Origin: Knufia peltigerae
Lineage: Eukaryota > Ascomycota > Eurotiomycetes > Chaetothyriales > Trichomeriaceae
DNA length: 64,000 nt
Assembly: GCA_030247855.1 (NCBI GenBank)
Contig: JAPDRN010000054.1
Span: 124,001 to 188,000, forward strand
Reading direction: 5' to 3'
This document shows positions 8,151 to 19,700 of the stretch, piece after piece (position 1 is the first letter of the stretch; every line of letters starts with the position of its first letter). The notes beneath the pieces are model-generated. The model searched no databases. It was not told the origin of the DNA and was given only the letters and a program-made list of their open reading frames with translations. Made by a program: the position numbers and the translations under genes.

Positions 8151-8594
8151 TTACGGCTGGTAGCGGATGTCAGCGTCGACGCTGCTGCCGCCGGCCTTGC
8201 CGTCCTTGCCCAGGCTGATCAGTTCATACGCCTGGCCCTCGCCCGGTGCGCGGTACTCCAGCGCGTGGCCCCACGGGTCGTTGAGGTCGGCGGGCTTGGC
8301 ATACGGGCCCAGCCAGCCACCGACGCCGGCCGGTGCGGTCACCAGGTCGTTGAGCGAGCCAGGCAGCTTGCCGGTGTCGATCTGGTAGTTGTCAACCTTG
8401 GAGGCAACGGTCTGCACCTGCGCCTTGGCGATGTTGGCCTTGCCTCGATCAGCGCCGCCGAGCACGCGGCTGGCGACCAGGGTCAGCACCGCGCCGATCA
8501 GCACGATGACGATGATGATCTCCAGCAGGCTCATGCCCGACTGGTGGCGTGCGGCGGTGAAGGAAAGGCGGATCGGTCGACGGGAAGCAATCAT
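8151..8594 (-). CDS. xpsG: Type II secretion major pseudopilin XpsG (GspG)
   Basis: The major subunit of the T2SS pseudopilus, 147 residues. The leader of about 20 residues ends at HQSG/MSLLEIIIVIVLIG, so +1 is Met and +5 is Glu. After the helix come QIDTGKLPGSLNDLVTAP and DPWGHALEY, the conserved GspG core. The C-terminal loop ISLGKDGKAGGSSVDADI corresponds to the calcium-binding loop with acidic residues. It sits 49 bp after xpsF, the second-largest gap in the operon. Confidence 0.96.
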   Translation of the reverse strand: MIASRRPIRLSFTAARHQSGMSLLEIIIVIVLIGAVLTLVASRVLGGADRGKANIAKAQVQTVASKVDNYQIDTGKLPGSLNDLVTAPAGVGGWLGPYAKPADLNDPWGHALEYRAPGEGQAYELISLGKDGKAGGSSVDADIRYQP

Positions 8595-8643
8595 GGTCGG
8601 TCCTTTCAGGTACGGGATGTCGGGGTTGCGAAGGAGGCCATCG

Positions 8644-9864
8644 TCAGCCGATGGCGTTGGTGAGGTCGTACAACGGCACCAGCACGGCCACGATCACCGC
8701 GCCGACCACCGAGGCCAGCACCAGCGTGATCGCCGGCACCATCGCCGCCAGCAGGCGGTCGATGCGGCGGGCACTGTCCTGTTCGAAAGTATCAGCAGCT
8801 TTCAGCAGCATGGTATCGAGCGCGCCGGACTCCTCGCCGACCTGGATCATCTGCAGCGCCAACCGGGGAAAACGCTTGCCGCGCGACAGCGCCAGCGACA
8901 GGCCGGTGCCGTTCTTGACCTCGTCGGCGGCGGTTTCCAGATCGGCTGCAAGGGCACGGTTGCCAAGCACGTTGCGGGCGATGCCCAGCGCCGCCAGCAG
9001 CGGCACACCATTGCGCAGCAGTGTCCCCAGAGTGCGCGCCAGTCGCGCGGTTTCCAGTTCGCCCAGCAGGCGGCCGATGCCGCGGCGCTGCAGCAACCAG
9101 CCATCCAGCGCCAGACGGAACGCGGGCTGCCGCGCCTTGCGTTCGAACAACAGCAGCAGCACGCCCGGCACCACCAGCAGCAGGACCCACCAGTCGCGTA
9201 CGAACAGGCCCAGCTGCAGCACCAGGTTGGTGAACCACGGCAACGCCACGTCCAGGCTTTCGTACATCTGTGCGAACTGCGGCACCACATAGCCCAGCAG
9301 GAACAGCAGCGCACCGCCCACCACCACCAGCAGGATCGCCGGGTACACCAGCGCGTTGATCACCTTGCCCTGCAGCGCACGGCTGCGTTCAAGGTAGTCG
9401 GCCAGGCGCTGCAACGTGTCGTGCAGGCTGCCACCGGCTTCACCGGCGCGCACCATGTTCACGTACAGGCGCGAGAACAGGCCGTGCTGGCGCTCCAGCG
9501 CAGTCGACAGCGGCGCGCCACCGCGCACCACGTCGCGAATGTCGGTGATCGCACGACGCGAGCGCTCATCTTCGGGCAGGCTGAGCAGGATCGACAGTGC
9601 GCGGTCCAGCGGCTGCCCGGCACCGAGCAGGGTAGCCAGCTGCTGGGTGAACTGCAGCAATGCCGCGCCCTGCAGCGGACGCTGGCGGAACAGGCCGCGC
9701 AGGCTGCTGCCACCAACCGCACTACCGTCGGCCAGCTGCGTTTCCATCGGCAGATGGCCCTGGTCCTGCAGGCGAGCGACCAGCTCGGCCTCGCTGGCCG
9801 CTTCCATCTGCCCGTCAAACACTTCACCGTGTGTATTCAGTGCCTTGTAACGGTAGTTCGGCAT
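8644..9864 (-). CDS. xpsF: Type II secretion inner-membrane protein XpsF (GspF)
   Basis: A polytopic platform protein, 406 residues, with two GspF cytoplasmic domains. The first (about 65-190) includes MVRAGEAGGSLHDTL and the second (about 265-390) includes MIQVGEESGALDTML. These E-x-G/S repeats are the family hallmark. Hydrophobic segments lie near 168-190, 215-245 and 375-400. It starts 24 bp after xpsE in the same operon. Confidence 0.96.
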   Translation of the reverse strand: MPNYRYKALNTHGEVFDGQMEAASEAELVARLQDQGHLPMETQLADGSAVGGSSLRGLFRQRPLQGAALLQFTQQLATLLGAGQPLDRALSILLSLPEDERSRRAITDIRDVVRGGAPLSTALERQHGLFSRLYVNMVRAGEAGGSLHDTLQRLADYLERSRALQGKVINALVYPAILLVVVGGALLFLLGYVVPQFAQMYESLDVALPWFTNLVLQLGLFVRDWWVLLLVVPGVLLLLFERKARQPAFRLALDGWLLQRRGIGRLLGELETARLARTLGTLLRNGVPLLAALGIARNVLGNRALAADLETAADEVKNGTGLSLALSRGKRFPRLALQMIQVGEESGALDTMLLKAADTFEQDSARRIDRLLAAMVPAITLVLASVVGAVIVAVLVPLYDLTNAIG

Positions 9865-9888
9865 GTCAGCGTCGTCCCTGCGCGCGCA

Positions 9889-11610
9889 TCAGCCTTCCTC
9901 GGTCACGCGCAGGACTTCCTCGAGGGTCGTCTGCCCGCTCAGGGCCTTGCTCAGGCCGTCCTCGTACATGGTGCGCATGCCGGCTTCACGGGCGATGCGT
10001 TCGATCTCGCCCATGCCATCACGGCGCATCACCGCACGCCGCAGCGCGTCGTTCATCACCAGGAATTCCATGATGGTGGTGCGCCCAAGGTAGCCGGTCG
10101 GTGCCAGTGCCGACGGCTTCGGCCGATACAGGTGGATCGTTCCGTGCGGCTGCAGGCGACGCAGGTCGAAGCGCTCGATCTCTTCCGGCGAGGCTTCATA
10201 GCGCTCGGCGTGGGTCGGCTCCAGCCGGCGCACCAGACGCTGGGCCAGGATGCCGTTGATGGTGGAGGTGAGCAGATAGTCTTCCACGCCCATGTCGAGC
10301 AGGCGGGTGATGCCGCCTGCCGCATTGTTGGTATGCAGCGTGGACAGCACCAGGTGGCCCGTCAACGCTGACTGGATCGCGATGCGCGCGGTTTCCAGGT
10401 CGCGCATTTCGCCGATCATGATGATGTCCGGATCCTGGCGCACGATGCTGCGCAGCGCATTGGCGAAATCCAGCCCGATCTGCGGCTTGGCCTGGATCTG
10501 GTTGATGCCTTCGATCTGGTACTCGACCGGATCTTCAACGGTGATGATCTTGACGTCGGCGGTGTTGAGCTGGCTCAACGCGGTGTACAGCGTGGTGGTC
10601 TTGCCCGAACCGGTGGGGCCGGTCACCAGCAGGATGCCGTGCGGCTGTTCAAGCACCTTGCGGAACTGCGGCAGGAAGGCATCGGTGAAGCCCAGCCGAT
10701 GGAAGTCGAACACCACCGTCTCGCGGTCGAGCAGGCGCATCACTACGCTTTCGCCGTGTGCGGTGGGTACCGTGCTGACACGCAGGTCCAGTTCCTTGCC
10801 CTGCACGCGCAGCATGATGCGGCCATCCTGCGGCAGGCGGCGTTCGGCGATGTTGAGCCGGGCCATGATCTTGATGCGGCTGATCACCGCGGCGGTCAGG
10901 TTGGCCGGCGGGCTCTCGCCTTCGACCAGTACGCCATCGACGCGGTAACGCACTTTCAGACGGTTCTCGAAAGGCTCGACGTGGATGTCCGATGCGCGCA
11001 GTTCGACCGCGCGCTGGATCACCAGGTTGACCAGGCGGATCACCGGCGCTTCAGAGGCGAGATCGCGCAGGTGCTCGATATCGTCCACCGCGCCGCCTTC
11101 GCCATCGGCGGTTTCCACGATCGCACCCATCGCACTGCGGCCCTGGCCGAACCAGCGCTCGACCAGGTCATCGATCTCCGCGCGCATGCCCAGCAGCGGC
11201 GTGACCGGCACACCCAGTGCCAACTGCACGGCCTGCTGCGGATAAGGATCGTGGGCGTCGGCCAGCCACAGCTGCACGCCGTGTTCATCCAACGCCAGCG
11301 GGCATACGTGGAACTGCTTGAGGAAGCGCAACGACAGTGGCAGGCCTTCAGCCAGTGCCTGCGGTGGCGATTCAGGCAGCTGCCGTCCTTCCAGCAGCGG
11401 CAGGCCCAGCACATCGGCACTGGCCTGCGCCTGGTCACGTTCGGACACCAACCCAAGCCGTACCAGCAGGCCGAGCAGGCTGCCACCGGCCTCGGCATGC
11501 AGCGGCCGCGCACGCGCCAGATCTCCTTCCTTGAGCCGACCACGCGCGAGCAGCGCATCGAGGATGCGGCCTTCAGTGTCGTCGATGGCGGTGGCAGCGA
11601 GCGCGTTCAC
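9889..11610 (-). CDS. xpsE: Type II secretion ATPase XpsE (GspE)
   Basis: The hexameric cytoplasmic ATPase that powers pseudopilus assembly, 573 residues. It has an N-terminal GspE-N domain, then the N2 domain (RASDIHVEPFENRLKVRYR), Walker A GPTGSGKTT with Lys337, an Asp box, and Walker B DPDIIMIGEMRD. The C-terminal metal-binding region of most GspE proteins carries four cysteines; here the corresponding stretch, between RLVRRLEP and GYLGRTTIMEF, contains none. It is the first gene of the operon. The nearest upstream gene on the strand is the subtilase, from which it is separated by a terminator, so the xps promoter should lie in about 11611-11690. Confidence 0.96.
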   Translation of the reverse strand: MNALAATAIDDTEGRILDALLARGRLKEGDLARARPLHAEAGGSLLGLLVRLGLVSERDQAQASADVLGLPLLEGRQLPESPPQALAEGLPLSLRFLKQFHVCPLALDEHGVQLWLADAHDPYPQQAVQLALGVPVTPLLGMRAEIDDLVERWFGQGRSAMGAIVETADGEGGAVDDIEHLRDLASEAPVIRLVNLVIQRAVELRASDIHVEPFENRLKVRYRVDGVLVEGESPPANLTAAVISRIKIMARLNIAERRLPQDGRIMLRVQGKELDLRVSTVPTAHGESVVMRLLDRETVVFDFHRLGFTDAFLPQFRKVLEQPHGILLVTGPTGSGKTTTLYTALSQLNTADVKIITVEDPVEYQIEGINQIQAKPQIGLDFANALRSIVRQDPDIIMIGEMRDLETARIAIQSALTGHLVLSTLHTNNAAGGITRLLDMGVEDYLLTSTINGILAQRLVRRLEPTHAERYEASPEEIERFDLRRLQPHGTIHLYRPKPSALAPTGYLGRTTIMEFLVMNDALRRAVMRRDGMGEIERIAREAGMRTMYEDGLSKALSGQTTLEEVLRVTEEG

Positions 11611-11683
11611 GTGACTCTCCTGTCGATCGTCCCGACTTTAGCAGTTAAGCCGTGGTTTCCACCCCCTCCGATTCTTCTTTCGT

Positions 11684-11721
11684 AAAAAGACGAGGCCCGT
11701 CACACAGGTGACGGGCCTCGC
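11684..11721 (-). terminator. Intrinsic terminator after the subtilase gene
   Basis: A 13-bp perfect stem (CGAGGCCCGTCAC with its complement) and a 4-nt loop are followed on the minus strand by TCTTTTT. It lies 25 bp after the protease stop and before xpsE, so it separates protease transcription from the xps operon. Confidence 0.9.
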
Positions 11722-11745
11722 TTATTCATTTACGACAGTCGGTTA

Positions 11746-13623
11746 TTACTGGGTCGCCAGGATGCTCACCCCGTTGTAGGCCGCTTCGCCCACCACCTTG
11801 ATGTAGTAGGTGCCAGCCACCGGCTTGTTCACCCGCACCGTTTCGGACGTGCCGGGACGGGTCGACTTGCCATCGTTGTCGCTGGCACTCGGCTCGCGCC
11901 CTTGGGCAATGTAGACCGAGACGTTGCCGGTGCCACCGTAGGTGATCACGCTGAACTGCTTGCCGGCGGCTGCCTCGAAGCTGTACAGGCGGCTGCTGCC
12001 GGCAGTGCCGTTCAGCCCCCCCACCGCGGTCTTGTTGGTCAGCGGCGTCGCCACCGGTCCGCAGTTCTCGGTGCACGGCTCTTCCAGTGCATTGGCCAGC
12101 GCAGCCTTGGCATCGACGATGCCGGTGCCGATCGGGGTGGCAGTCGGGATGCTGACCGGGAACGGACGTGCGGTTTCCTTCAGCAGGGTACGCATCGCCG
12201 CCGGGGCCAGCGGATCCTTGCCCTTGGCGATCAGCGCGCTCTGCACCAGTGCAGCGACGGCGGCCACGTGCGGCGAGGCCATCGACGTGCCGCCCATGCC
12301 CATATAGCTGTAGCTGCCCGACGCTGGCGTGGTGGCCGCATCGGAGCCGGACTGCCAGATATAGCCACCCGGGTTGCCGTCGACGCTGCCGCCACCACCC
12401 GGGCCGGACAGGTCAACGCGGGTGCCGTAGTTGGAGTAGTAGGTGATGCCACCGGTGATGCGGGTGGCACCCACGGTAACCACGCCATCGCAGCTGGCCG
12501 GGCGGTACTTGGAGGCGTTGTCGGTCTCGTTGCCTGCCGCCACCACCACGGTGGTACCGCGCGAGATCGCGCCGTTGATCGCATCCTGGTATGTGCCGTC
12601 GCAGCTGCCGCTGCCACCCAGGCTCATGTTGATGACCTCGGCCGGATTGGCGTTGGCCGGGACACCCACCACGGTGCCACCGGAGGCCCAGGTGATGGCA
12701 TCGGCGATATCGGACAGGTAGCCACCGCACTTGCCAAGTACGCGGACCGGCAACACCTTGGCCTTGTGCGCGACACCGGCCATGCCGACGCCGTTGTTGG
12801 TCTGCTCAGCCACGGTACCGGCCACATGGGTGCCATGCCAGGAACTGTCTTCGGCGAGCGAGCCGCTGTAGCACTCGTTGTCGTTCTCAACCCAATCGCC
12901 ATAGTCCTGTGCGCCCGGCACGCGATCGTCTGTCGCGCGGCGCGAGGTCTCGGCGTCACTGATGAAGTCGTAGCCCTCCAGCAGGTTGCCGACCAGGTCC
13001 GGATGCTGCGGCAGGATGCCGGTGTCGAGCACCGCCACCACCACGCCCTCGCCCTGCGACACATCCCACGCCGCCGGCGCGTTGATGCCACCGGTGGCGT
13101 CGTGCAGGTGCCACTGGTACTGCTGATAGTAGGGGTCGTTCGGCGCCAGCGCCGGCTGCACATCGCCGGCCCGGAGTTCACTGCGACGCAGCTTCGCGTC
13201 GGCCTCGGCGTACTGCACGGCCGGATCGGCCTTCAGCTCCTTCAGCACCCGCTGCAGCTCGGCGGGCGCCAGACGGCCCTGCAGGCGGATCACATCGGCG
13301 CCGACGCCCAGCCTGCGCACCACCTGCGGCCCCAACGTGCTGGCACGCGCCGCACCACCGGACAGGCTGGCCCGGGTCAACGCCGACTGCACGGTGGACA
13401 GCTTGGCCGAACGGTCGAGTGCGGCGGCCGTGCCGGCGCGGTACTTGACGATGATGCGGTCGGTGCCCGACTGGGCAGCGCTTGCCTGGCGCACTGGTTC
13501 GTGCACCGGCAACCCGGCGGCGTGGACGGCGCCAACGGCGGTCAACGACAACACGGCGGCAGCCAGCACATTGATGCGAAGGGTCTGCTTCTTGGTCACG
13601 TTCGAAATCCTCTTCAAGGTCAT
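11746..13623 (-). CDS. Secreted S8 family serine protease (subtilase) with PPC domain
   Basis: Probably an extracellular protease exported by the Sec system and then the Xps T2SS; the export route is inferred from the neighbourhood. It has 625 residues from the ATG preceded by GGAAAG. A signal peptide ends near GAVHAAG (residue 36). An inhibitor I9-like propeptide spans about 50-145. The catalytic triad is visible as Asp200 (VAVLDTG), His263 (HGTHVAG) and Ser447 (GTSMASP), with oxyanion Asn365 in AAGNE. A C-terminal pre-peptidase (PPC) beta domain covers roughly the last 85 residues. S. maltophilia has several such proteases (StmPr family) secreted by Xps; which one this corresponds to cannot be told here. 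Confidence 0.93.
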   Translation of the reverse strand: MTLKRISNVTKKQTLRINVLAAAVLSLTAVGAVHAAGLPVHEPVRQASAAQSGTDRIIVKYRAGTAAALDRSAKLSTVQSALTRASLSGGAARASTLGPQVVRRLGVGADVIRLQGRLAPAELQRVLKELKADPAVQYAEADAKLRRSELRAGDVQPALAPNDPYYQQYQWHLHDATGGINAPAAWDVSQGEGVVVAVLDTGILPQHPDLVGNLLEGYDFISDAETSRRATDDRVPGAQDYGDWVENDNECYSGSLAEDSSWHGTHVAGTVAEQTNNGVGMAGVAHKAKVLPVRVLGKCGGYLSDIADAITWASGGTVVGVPANANPAEVINMSLGGSGSCDGTYQDAINGAISRGTTVVVAAGNETDNASKYRPASCDGVVTVGATRITGGITYYSNYGTRVDLSGPGGGGSVDGNPGGYIWQSGSDAATTPASGSYSYMGMGGTSMASPHVAAVAALVQSALIAKGKDPLAPAAMRTLLKETARPFPVSIPTATPIGTGIVDAKAALANALEEPCTENCGPVATPLTNKTAVGGLNGTAGSSRLYSFEAAAGKQFSVITYGGTGNVSVYIAQGREPSASDNDGKSTRPGTSETVRVNKPVAGTYYIKVVGEAAYNGVSILATQ

Positions 13624-13746
13624 GGTTGAGCTTTCCTTCTCCGCCCGTTGCACGGACGGAGCTCACTACGGCCATCACTCCCTGCGACTGCCCTGGCTGG
13701 CCCACCAGGGTTGCCGTGCCACGCCCCTTTGGCGCTCACTGCTCGA

Positions 13747-13774
13747 CGTGCCGATGGGGTTGCCCACCGGCACG
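13747..13774 (-). other. Stem-loop after the autotransporter stop codon
   Basis: CGTGCCG and CGGCACG flank an inner TGGG..CCCA pairing. On the minus strand it begins 11 nt after the adhesin stop. No T-run follows, so it looks like a 3' stabilising structure or a weak terminator rather than a standard one. Confidence 0.4.
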
Positions 13775-13785
13775 TTGTTGCGCAC

Positions 13786-16700
13786 TTACCAGCCGAAGCC
13801 GGCACCAACGCCGACCGAGCTGTCATCACTGCTGAAGGCACCACCGATGGTGACCGTGGCGCGATCGCTGATCGCACGCTGGTAGCCCAGCGACATGGCC
13901 GACTCACCGCCCTGGAAACCGATGCCGACGCCGACCCGGTTCTGGGTGCGGATGCCGGCGGCACTGGTGGCCATGTTGAGCATCGCCGAGCTCATCGCGC
14001 CCTGGCGGTCGATGCGGCGATCCATGTGGCGCAGGCGTCCATCCACTTCGCCCTTGAACACATCGAAGCTGTCGGTGACCGCCTGCACGCGGCTGTCGGT
14101 GTAGCTGTTGGCGGTGGTGATGCCACGATCCAGCTGGCCCTTGTTGACCGCGTCGGTGGCTGTCGTACCGGCCGCCACGTTGGTGACCTGGCGTTCGCTG
14201 CCCTCGCTGCCGACCGAGACGGTGTTGGCACGATCGGCAACCGAGCCCTGGCCCAGCGCCACCGCATTGGCCGCCGTTGCACTCGCGCCCTGGCCGACAG
14301 CGGTGGACGATGCACCACTGGCGACAGCGCCATCACCCATCGCGACGGCGTTGATGCCACCGCCTGCGACCAGTGCCGGCTGTGCACTGCCTGCGCTGGC
14401 TGCGGTCGGGGTGCCCTGCACACGGGCAGTGGCCGTTGCCGATCCGCCATCCGCCAGGCTCGCATCGGCGCTGGCCGACGCCGTGGCCACGTTGGACGCG
14501 TCTGCATCCAGCGGAGCGGCCATCGAACGCAGGCTGGCCGCGCCGGAACGTGTGCCGCTGGCGGTGCGACGATCGATCTCGCTGACCTTGCGGTCCAGTG
14601 CGCCCAGCGCGTCGCCGACGTTGCTGTAGGTGGACCCCTGGATCACATAGTTCGGCGCAACGAACACGCCCTGCATGCCAACGCTGGCACCGCCGCCGAG
14701 GAAGCTGGCGGCATCGCTGAGCGACTGGAACAACTGCCCACCGTTGATCGCCTGGCGGCTGCCGGAGGCGATGCTGCCGGCGCCGACGTTGTCGATGGTG
14801 GTGCCCTGGATACCGGCAAGGGTCAGGCGGTCACGGCTGGCATCGTCATAGCCGACCGAACTGGCCGCGCTGGTTTCAACGGTGGCGATGCGCGAGTCGA
14901 AATCACCGACCCGGGTTTCCACCGCGCCCACGCGCTGGTTGGTGACGTTGAGCTGTGAACCGGTCACGGCATCGCTGCTGCCGGCGGCGATGCGGCCGTC
15001 GGCGACGTTGACGATGCGGCGCGTGGCAGGGCCGGCAGTGCCGTTGCCACCACCGACCGACACCACGTTGGCTTCCAGGGCGCGCGCACCGGTGCCGAGG
15101 GCGACCGAGTTGGTCCCGGTGACGCCGCTGTTGGCACCCAGCGCAAGCGCGCCACCACCAATGGCCGAGGCATTGGCACCCAGTGCGCTGCTGCGTGCAC
15201 CGCCGGCATTGGCTGCAGAGCCGATGGCCACTGCGTCGGTGCCGCTGGCAGTTGCGGTGCCACTGCCGCTGGCGCGGAAGTGACGGCTGGTGGTGTCGGC
15301 GGTGGAAGCGACCGCATCCAGCTGCGCGCGGTTCACCGCATCGGTGGCCTGGGTGCCGGCGGCGACGTGGGTGATCTGCCGCTCCGCGCCCGCGCTGCCC
15401 ACCGATACCGTGTTGGCCCGATCGGCAACTGCCGACGCGCCCAGCGCCGTGCTGTTGGCGGCACTTGCGGTGGCACCGAGACCAACCGCCGTGGAACCGG
15501 CGGCGGTGGCCTTGGCGCTGTAGCCGACAGCGGTACCGAGACGACCGCTGGCCTCGGCGTAGCTTCCCAGCGCCGACGTGCCGTCCGCCGTTGCCGTGGC
15601 ACGGAAGCCACTGGCCTGCGACTGCGTGCCGCTGGCGGTGGATTGCGCGCCGCTGGCGGTGCTGTAGGCACCCATGGCCTGCGCACCGGCGCCGGTGGCG
15701 CTGGAGCCGAGCTCGCTGGCGGCAGCACCACCGCCCAAGGCCACGCTGTCCACGCCGGTGGCCTGTGCCGCATTGCCCAGCGCCGCGCCATTGGCACCAC
15801 TGGCCAGCGCATTGAAGCCGACCGCGGTCGCGGTGGTGGCCACGGCCGTGGCGCCACTGCCGAGCGCGGTGGCGCCATTGCCGATCGCATTGGCCGCTTC
15901 ACCGGCAGCCAGTGCGTTGTCGCCTTCCACGTAGGCACCGGCATCGCTGTCGGTACTGCCGCTGGCCTGGAAGTGCTTGCTGGTCTTGTCGGCGACACTG
16001 GCCACGGCATCCAGCTGGCCCTTGTTCACTGCATCGGTGGTCTCGGTGCCGGCGGCAACGTGGGTGACCTGGCGTTCACCGCCCGCGCTGCCGACGGCCA
16101 CCGTGTTGTCACGGTCGGCCTTCGAACCCGCGCCGAGGGCGACACTGTTGACACCGTTGGCGGTCGCGCTGGCACCCAGGGCGGTGCTGTCAGCCGCATC
16201 GGCCCATGCATTCCAGCCGATCGCGGTGGCGTAGTCGTCGGTGGCCCAGGCACCGGCGCCGAAGGCTGCTGCACCGGTACCGCTGGCACGCGAGGGGATC
16301 AGGCCGAAGAAGGTGCTGCCACCGATGGCGACACTCTCTGCGCCACTGGCTTCGCTGGATTGACCGACGGCGACCGCGCCGCTGCCTGCCGCTGCTGCAC
16401 CGAAGCCGACAGCCGTTGTGTTGGCACCGGTCGCCGCCGAGCCGTAGCCCAGCGCGGTGCCGAGGCGGCCGCTGGCTTCGCTGTAACCACCGATGGCGGT
16501 GGTGCCATCGGCCGAGGCCGCGCTGCGGAAACCACTGGCCAGCGACTGCGCACCGCTGGCGACGGCTTCCGCACCGTTGGCGGTGCTGTAGACGCCGCTG
16601 GCCTGTGCCGCGGTGCCAGTGGCGGTAGCGCTGATGCCACTGGCCACCGCGCCGTTGCCGAGTGCGGCGCTGTCTTCGCCAGTGGCCTGTGCGTTGCTGC

Positions 16701-19700
16701 CGACCGCGGCCGAATTGCTGCCCGTGGCCAGCGTGTTGAAGCCCACCGCGGTCGCGTTGGCGGCCACGGCCGTGGCACCACTGCCGAGCGCGGTGGCGCC
16801 ATTGCCGATCGCATTGGCCGCCTCACCGGCAGCCAGCGCGCTGTCGCCTTCCACGTAGGCACCAGCATCGCTGTCGGCGCTGCCACTGGCCTGGAAGTAC
16901 TTGCTGGTCTTGGCCCCTTCGGCGGCCACGGCGTCCAGCTGATCCTTGTTCACCGCGTCGGTACCCTGGGTACCCGCTGCCACGTTGGTGATCTGGCGGG
17001 TGTTGCCGCCGCCACCCACCGACACGGTGTTGTCGCGGTCGGCAATCGAATCGGCACCCAGCGCCACGCTGTTGGCACCGCGCGATTCAGCCGCATTGCC
17101 CAGCGCGGTGCTGTTGATGCCCGGCGCATAGGCGCCGCCACCGACCGCGGTGGAATAGTCGCCGGATGCTTCGGTCGCCAGCAGGCCGAACAACGATCCA
17201 CCGATGGCCACGGCATTGGTGCCGGTAGCCAGGCTGCCCTGGCCGGTGGCAGTGCTGTAGGCACCGGATGCTTCCGAATCGCCGCCGAGCGCCACGCTGT
17301 TGGAGCCGGAGGCGTTGGCGAAGTTGCCGAAGGCGGTGGCGTTGAATGCCGAGGCGTTGGCGTAACCACCGATGGCGGTGCTGTAGCCGCCGGTCGCTTC
17401 TGCGCCGATGCCGAATGCGGCCGAAGCGGTACCGCTGGCCACGCTTTCACTACCGACCGCGGTGGCGGCCTCACCGCTGGCGTTGCTGAAGTAGCCCACC
17501 GCCACGGCTTCCTCGCCGCTCGCCTCGGACAGCACGCCGGTGGCGGTGCTGCCGGCGCCGCTGGCCACCGAGGCCGCACCGAAGGCTGCACTCTGCTCGC
17601 CACTGGCTTCGCTTTCGGCACCGTGCGCGGTGGCGTATTCGCCGGTCGCCTGTGCATTGGCACCAATGGCGCTGGCATTGGCCGCGCTGGCCAGGGCATT
17701 GAAGCCGATGGCCTGTGCGTTGCCGGCCAGTGCATTGGCGCCACTGCCGAGGGCGGTTGCGCCGTTGCCGATGGCATTGGCCGATTCACCCGCGGCCAGC
17801 GCGTTGTCGCCTTCCACGTAGGCACCGGCATCGCTGTCGGCGCTGCCACTGGCCTGGAAGTACTTGCTGGTGGTCGCCGCAGTGGCTGCAACCGCATCGA
17901 GCTGCGACTTGTTCACCGCATCGGTGGCCTGGGTACCGGCCGCCACACTGGTGATCTGCCGCTCGTTGCCGGCGCTGCCCACCGACACGCTGCGGTCACG
18001 GCTGGCCACCGAACCAGCACCCAGCGCAACCGCGTTGTTGCCACTGGCCGTGCTGCCCGCGCCCAGGGCGATCGCACTTTCACCGCCGGCCACCGTATTG
18101 GTGCCGATGGCGATGCTGTTGATGCTGTTGCCCAGCGCCTGGAAGCCCAGCGCAACGCTGTTGTCGCCGTAGCTGAAGGCGCCGCGGCCGACGGCGGTGG
18201 AACTGGTGCCGTTGGCCCAGCTGTTGTAGCCGATGGAGGTCGCGCCGTTGGCACTGGCCCATGCCGCCGGACCGAACGCCGAGGCATTGCGGCCGGTGGC
18301 CCAGGCACCGGCGCCGAAGGCGGTGGCACCCTCTTCGCTGGCTGTGCTGTAGCCGCCCACCGCAGTGCTGTCGTCGGACTTGGCAAAGGCACTGTCACCG
18401 ATGGCGACGGCATAGCTGCCGGTGGCGCGCGACTTGCCGCCCGCCGCGAAGCTGTTGTCGCCGGTGGCCTGTGCCGCATTGCCGAAGGCGCTGCTGCCGG
18501 CACCGGTCGCCTGCGCGGCATTGCCGACGGCGGTGGATCCGGCCGAAGCGGTGGTGCCGATCTGGATCGGATTGCCCTGGTCATCCAGCAGGGGTTGGTT
18601 GTATTCGTCGTAGGCCTGGCCGAGACCACCCACGGCCACTGCACCGTCACCATCGGCGAAGGTATTGCGACCCAGTGCCACGCTGTCGGCACCGATGGCC
18701 GCTGCGCCTGCACCCTGTGCCAACGCGCCGGCACCGATGGCGTTGCTGGCCGAACCCGCCGCCACCGCACCCTCGCCTTCCGCATAGGCGCCGACATCAC
18801 TGCCGCTTTCCGGCTGCGCCTGGAAGAAGCGTGCGGTGGTGTCGGCGGTGCTGGCCACGGCGTCCAGCTGGGCCTTGTTCACTGCATCAGTGGCTTCGCT
18901 GCCGGCAGCCACGCTGGTGATCTGCCGCTCGTTGCCTGCACTGCCCACGGCCACGCTGTTGGCGCGCACCGCTTCGGAATTGGCGCCCAGTGCAACGCTG
19001 TTGGCACCACGCGCGGTGGCGTAGTAGCCGACGGCGGTGCTCTGCGCGCCACTGGCCCAGGTCTGCGCCCCCAGCGCGCTGGCGTTCTCGCCCGGTGCAT
19101 AGGCGAAGTAACCCACTGCGACCGCCTCGGCACCGGAGGCCTCGGTCAGGCTGCCGTTGGCCACGGCGTGGTCACCGCTGGCGATCGCACCGGCACCGAC
19201 GGCCGTGGCCGCTTCGCCACTGGCCTGGGTCTGCACGAAGAAGCCCAGGCCCGGGATCAGATCGGCTGGACCACCGATGGCCACGCTGCTGGTACCGGTA
19301 GCGTTGCTCTGCGTACCGACGGCCGTGGAGTAGTCGCCGATGGCATTGGACACTGCGCCGAATGCCGACGACTGCGCACCCGCCGCGTAGGCGCCCACGC
19401 CGTACGCCGAGGCGGCAAAACCACCGGCATCGGCACTGGCGCCGACAGCGGTACCACCGACTCCGGCACTGGTGGCACCGGTCTCTACCGGCACGCCACC
19501 GCTGGTGATCAGCGGATTGCCATCGGCATCCACCGCAGCACCACCCACGGCGACGCTACCCGGGCCGACCGCCTGCGCATTGTTGCCGAAGGCCGCACTG
19601 TTCTGGCCCGACGCCTGCGCATTGTTGCCGACCGCAGTGGCGTTCTGCGCGGCCGCGGTCGCACCTGCACCGACTGCAGTCGTACCGTTACCGATTGCAT

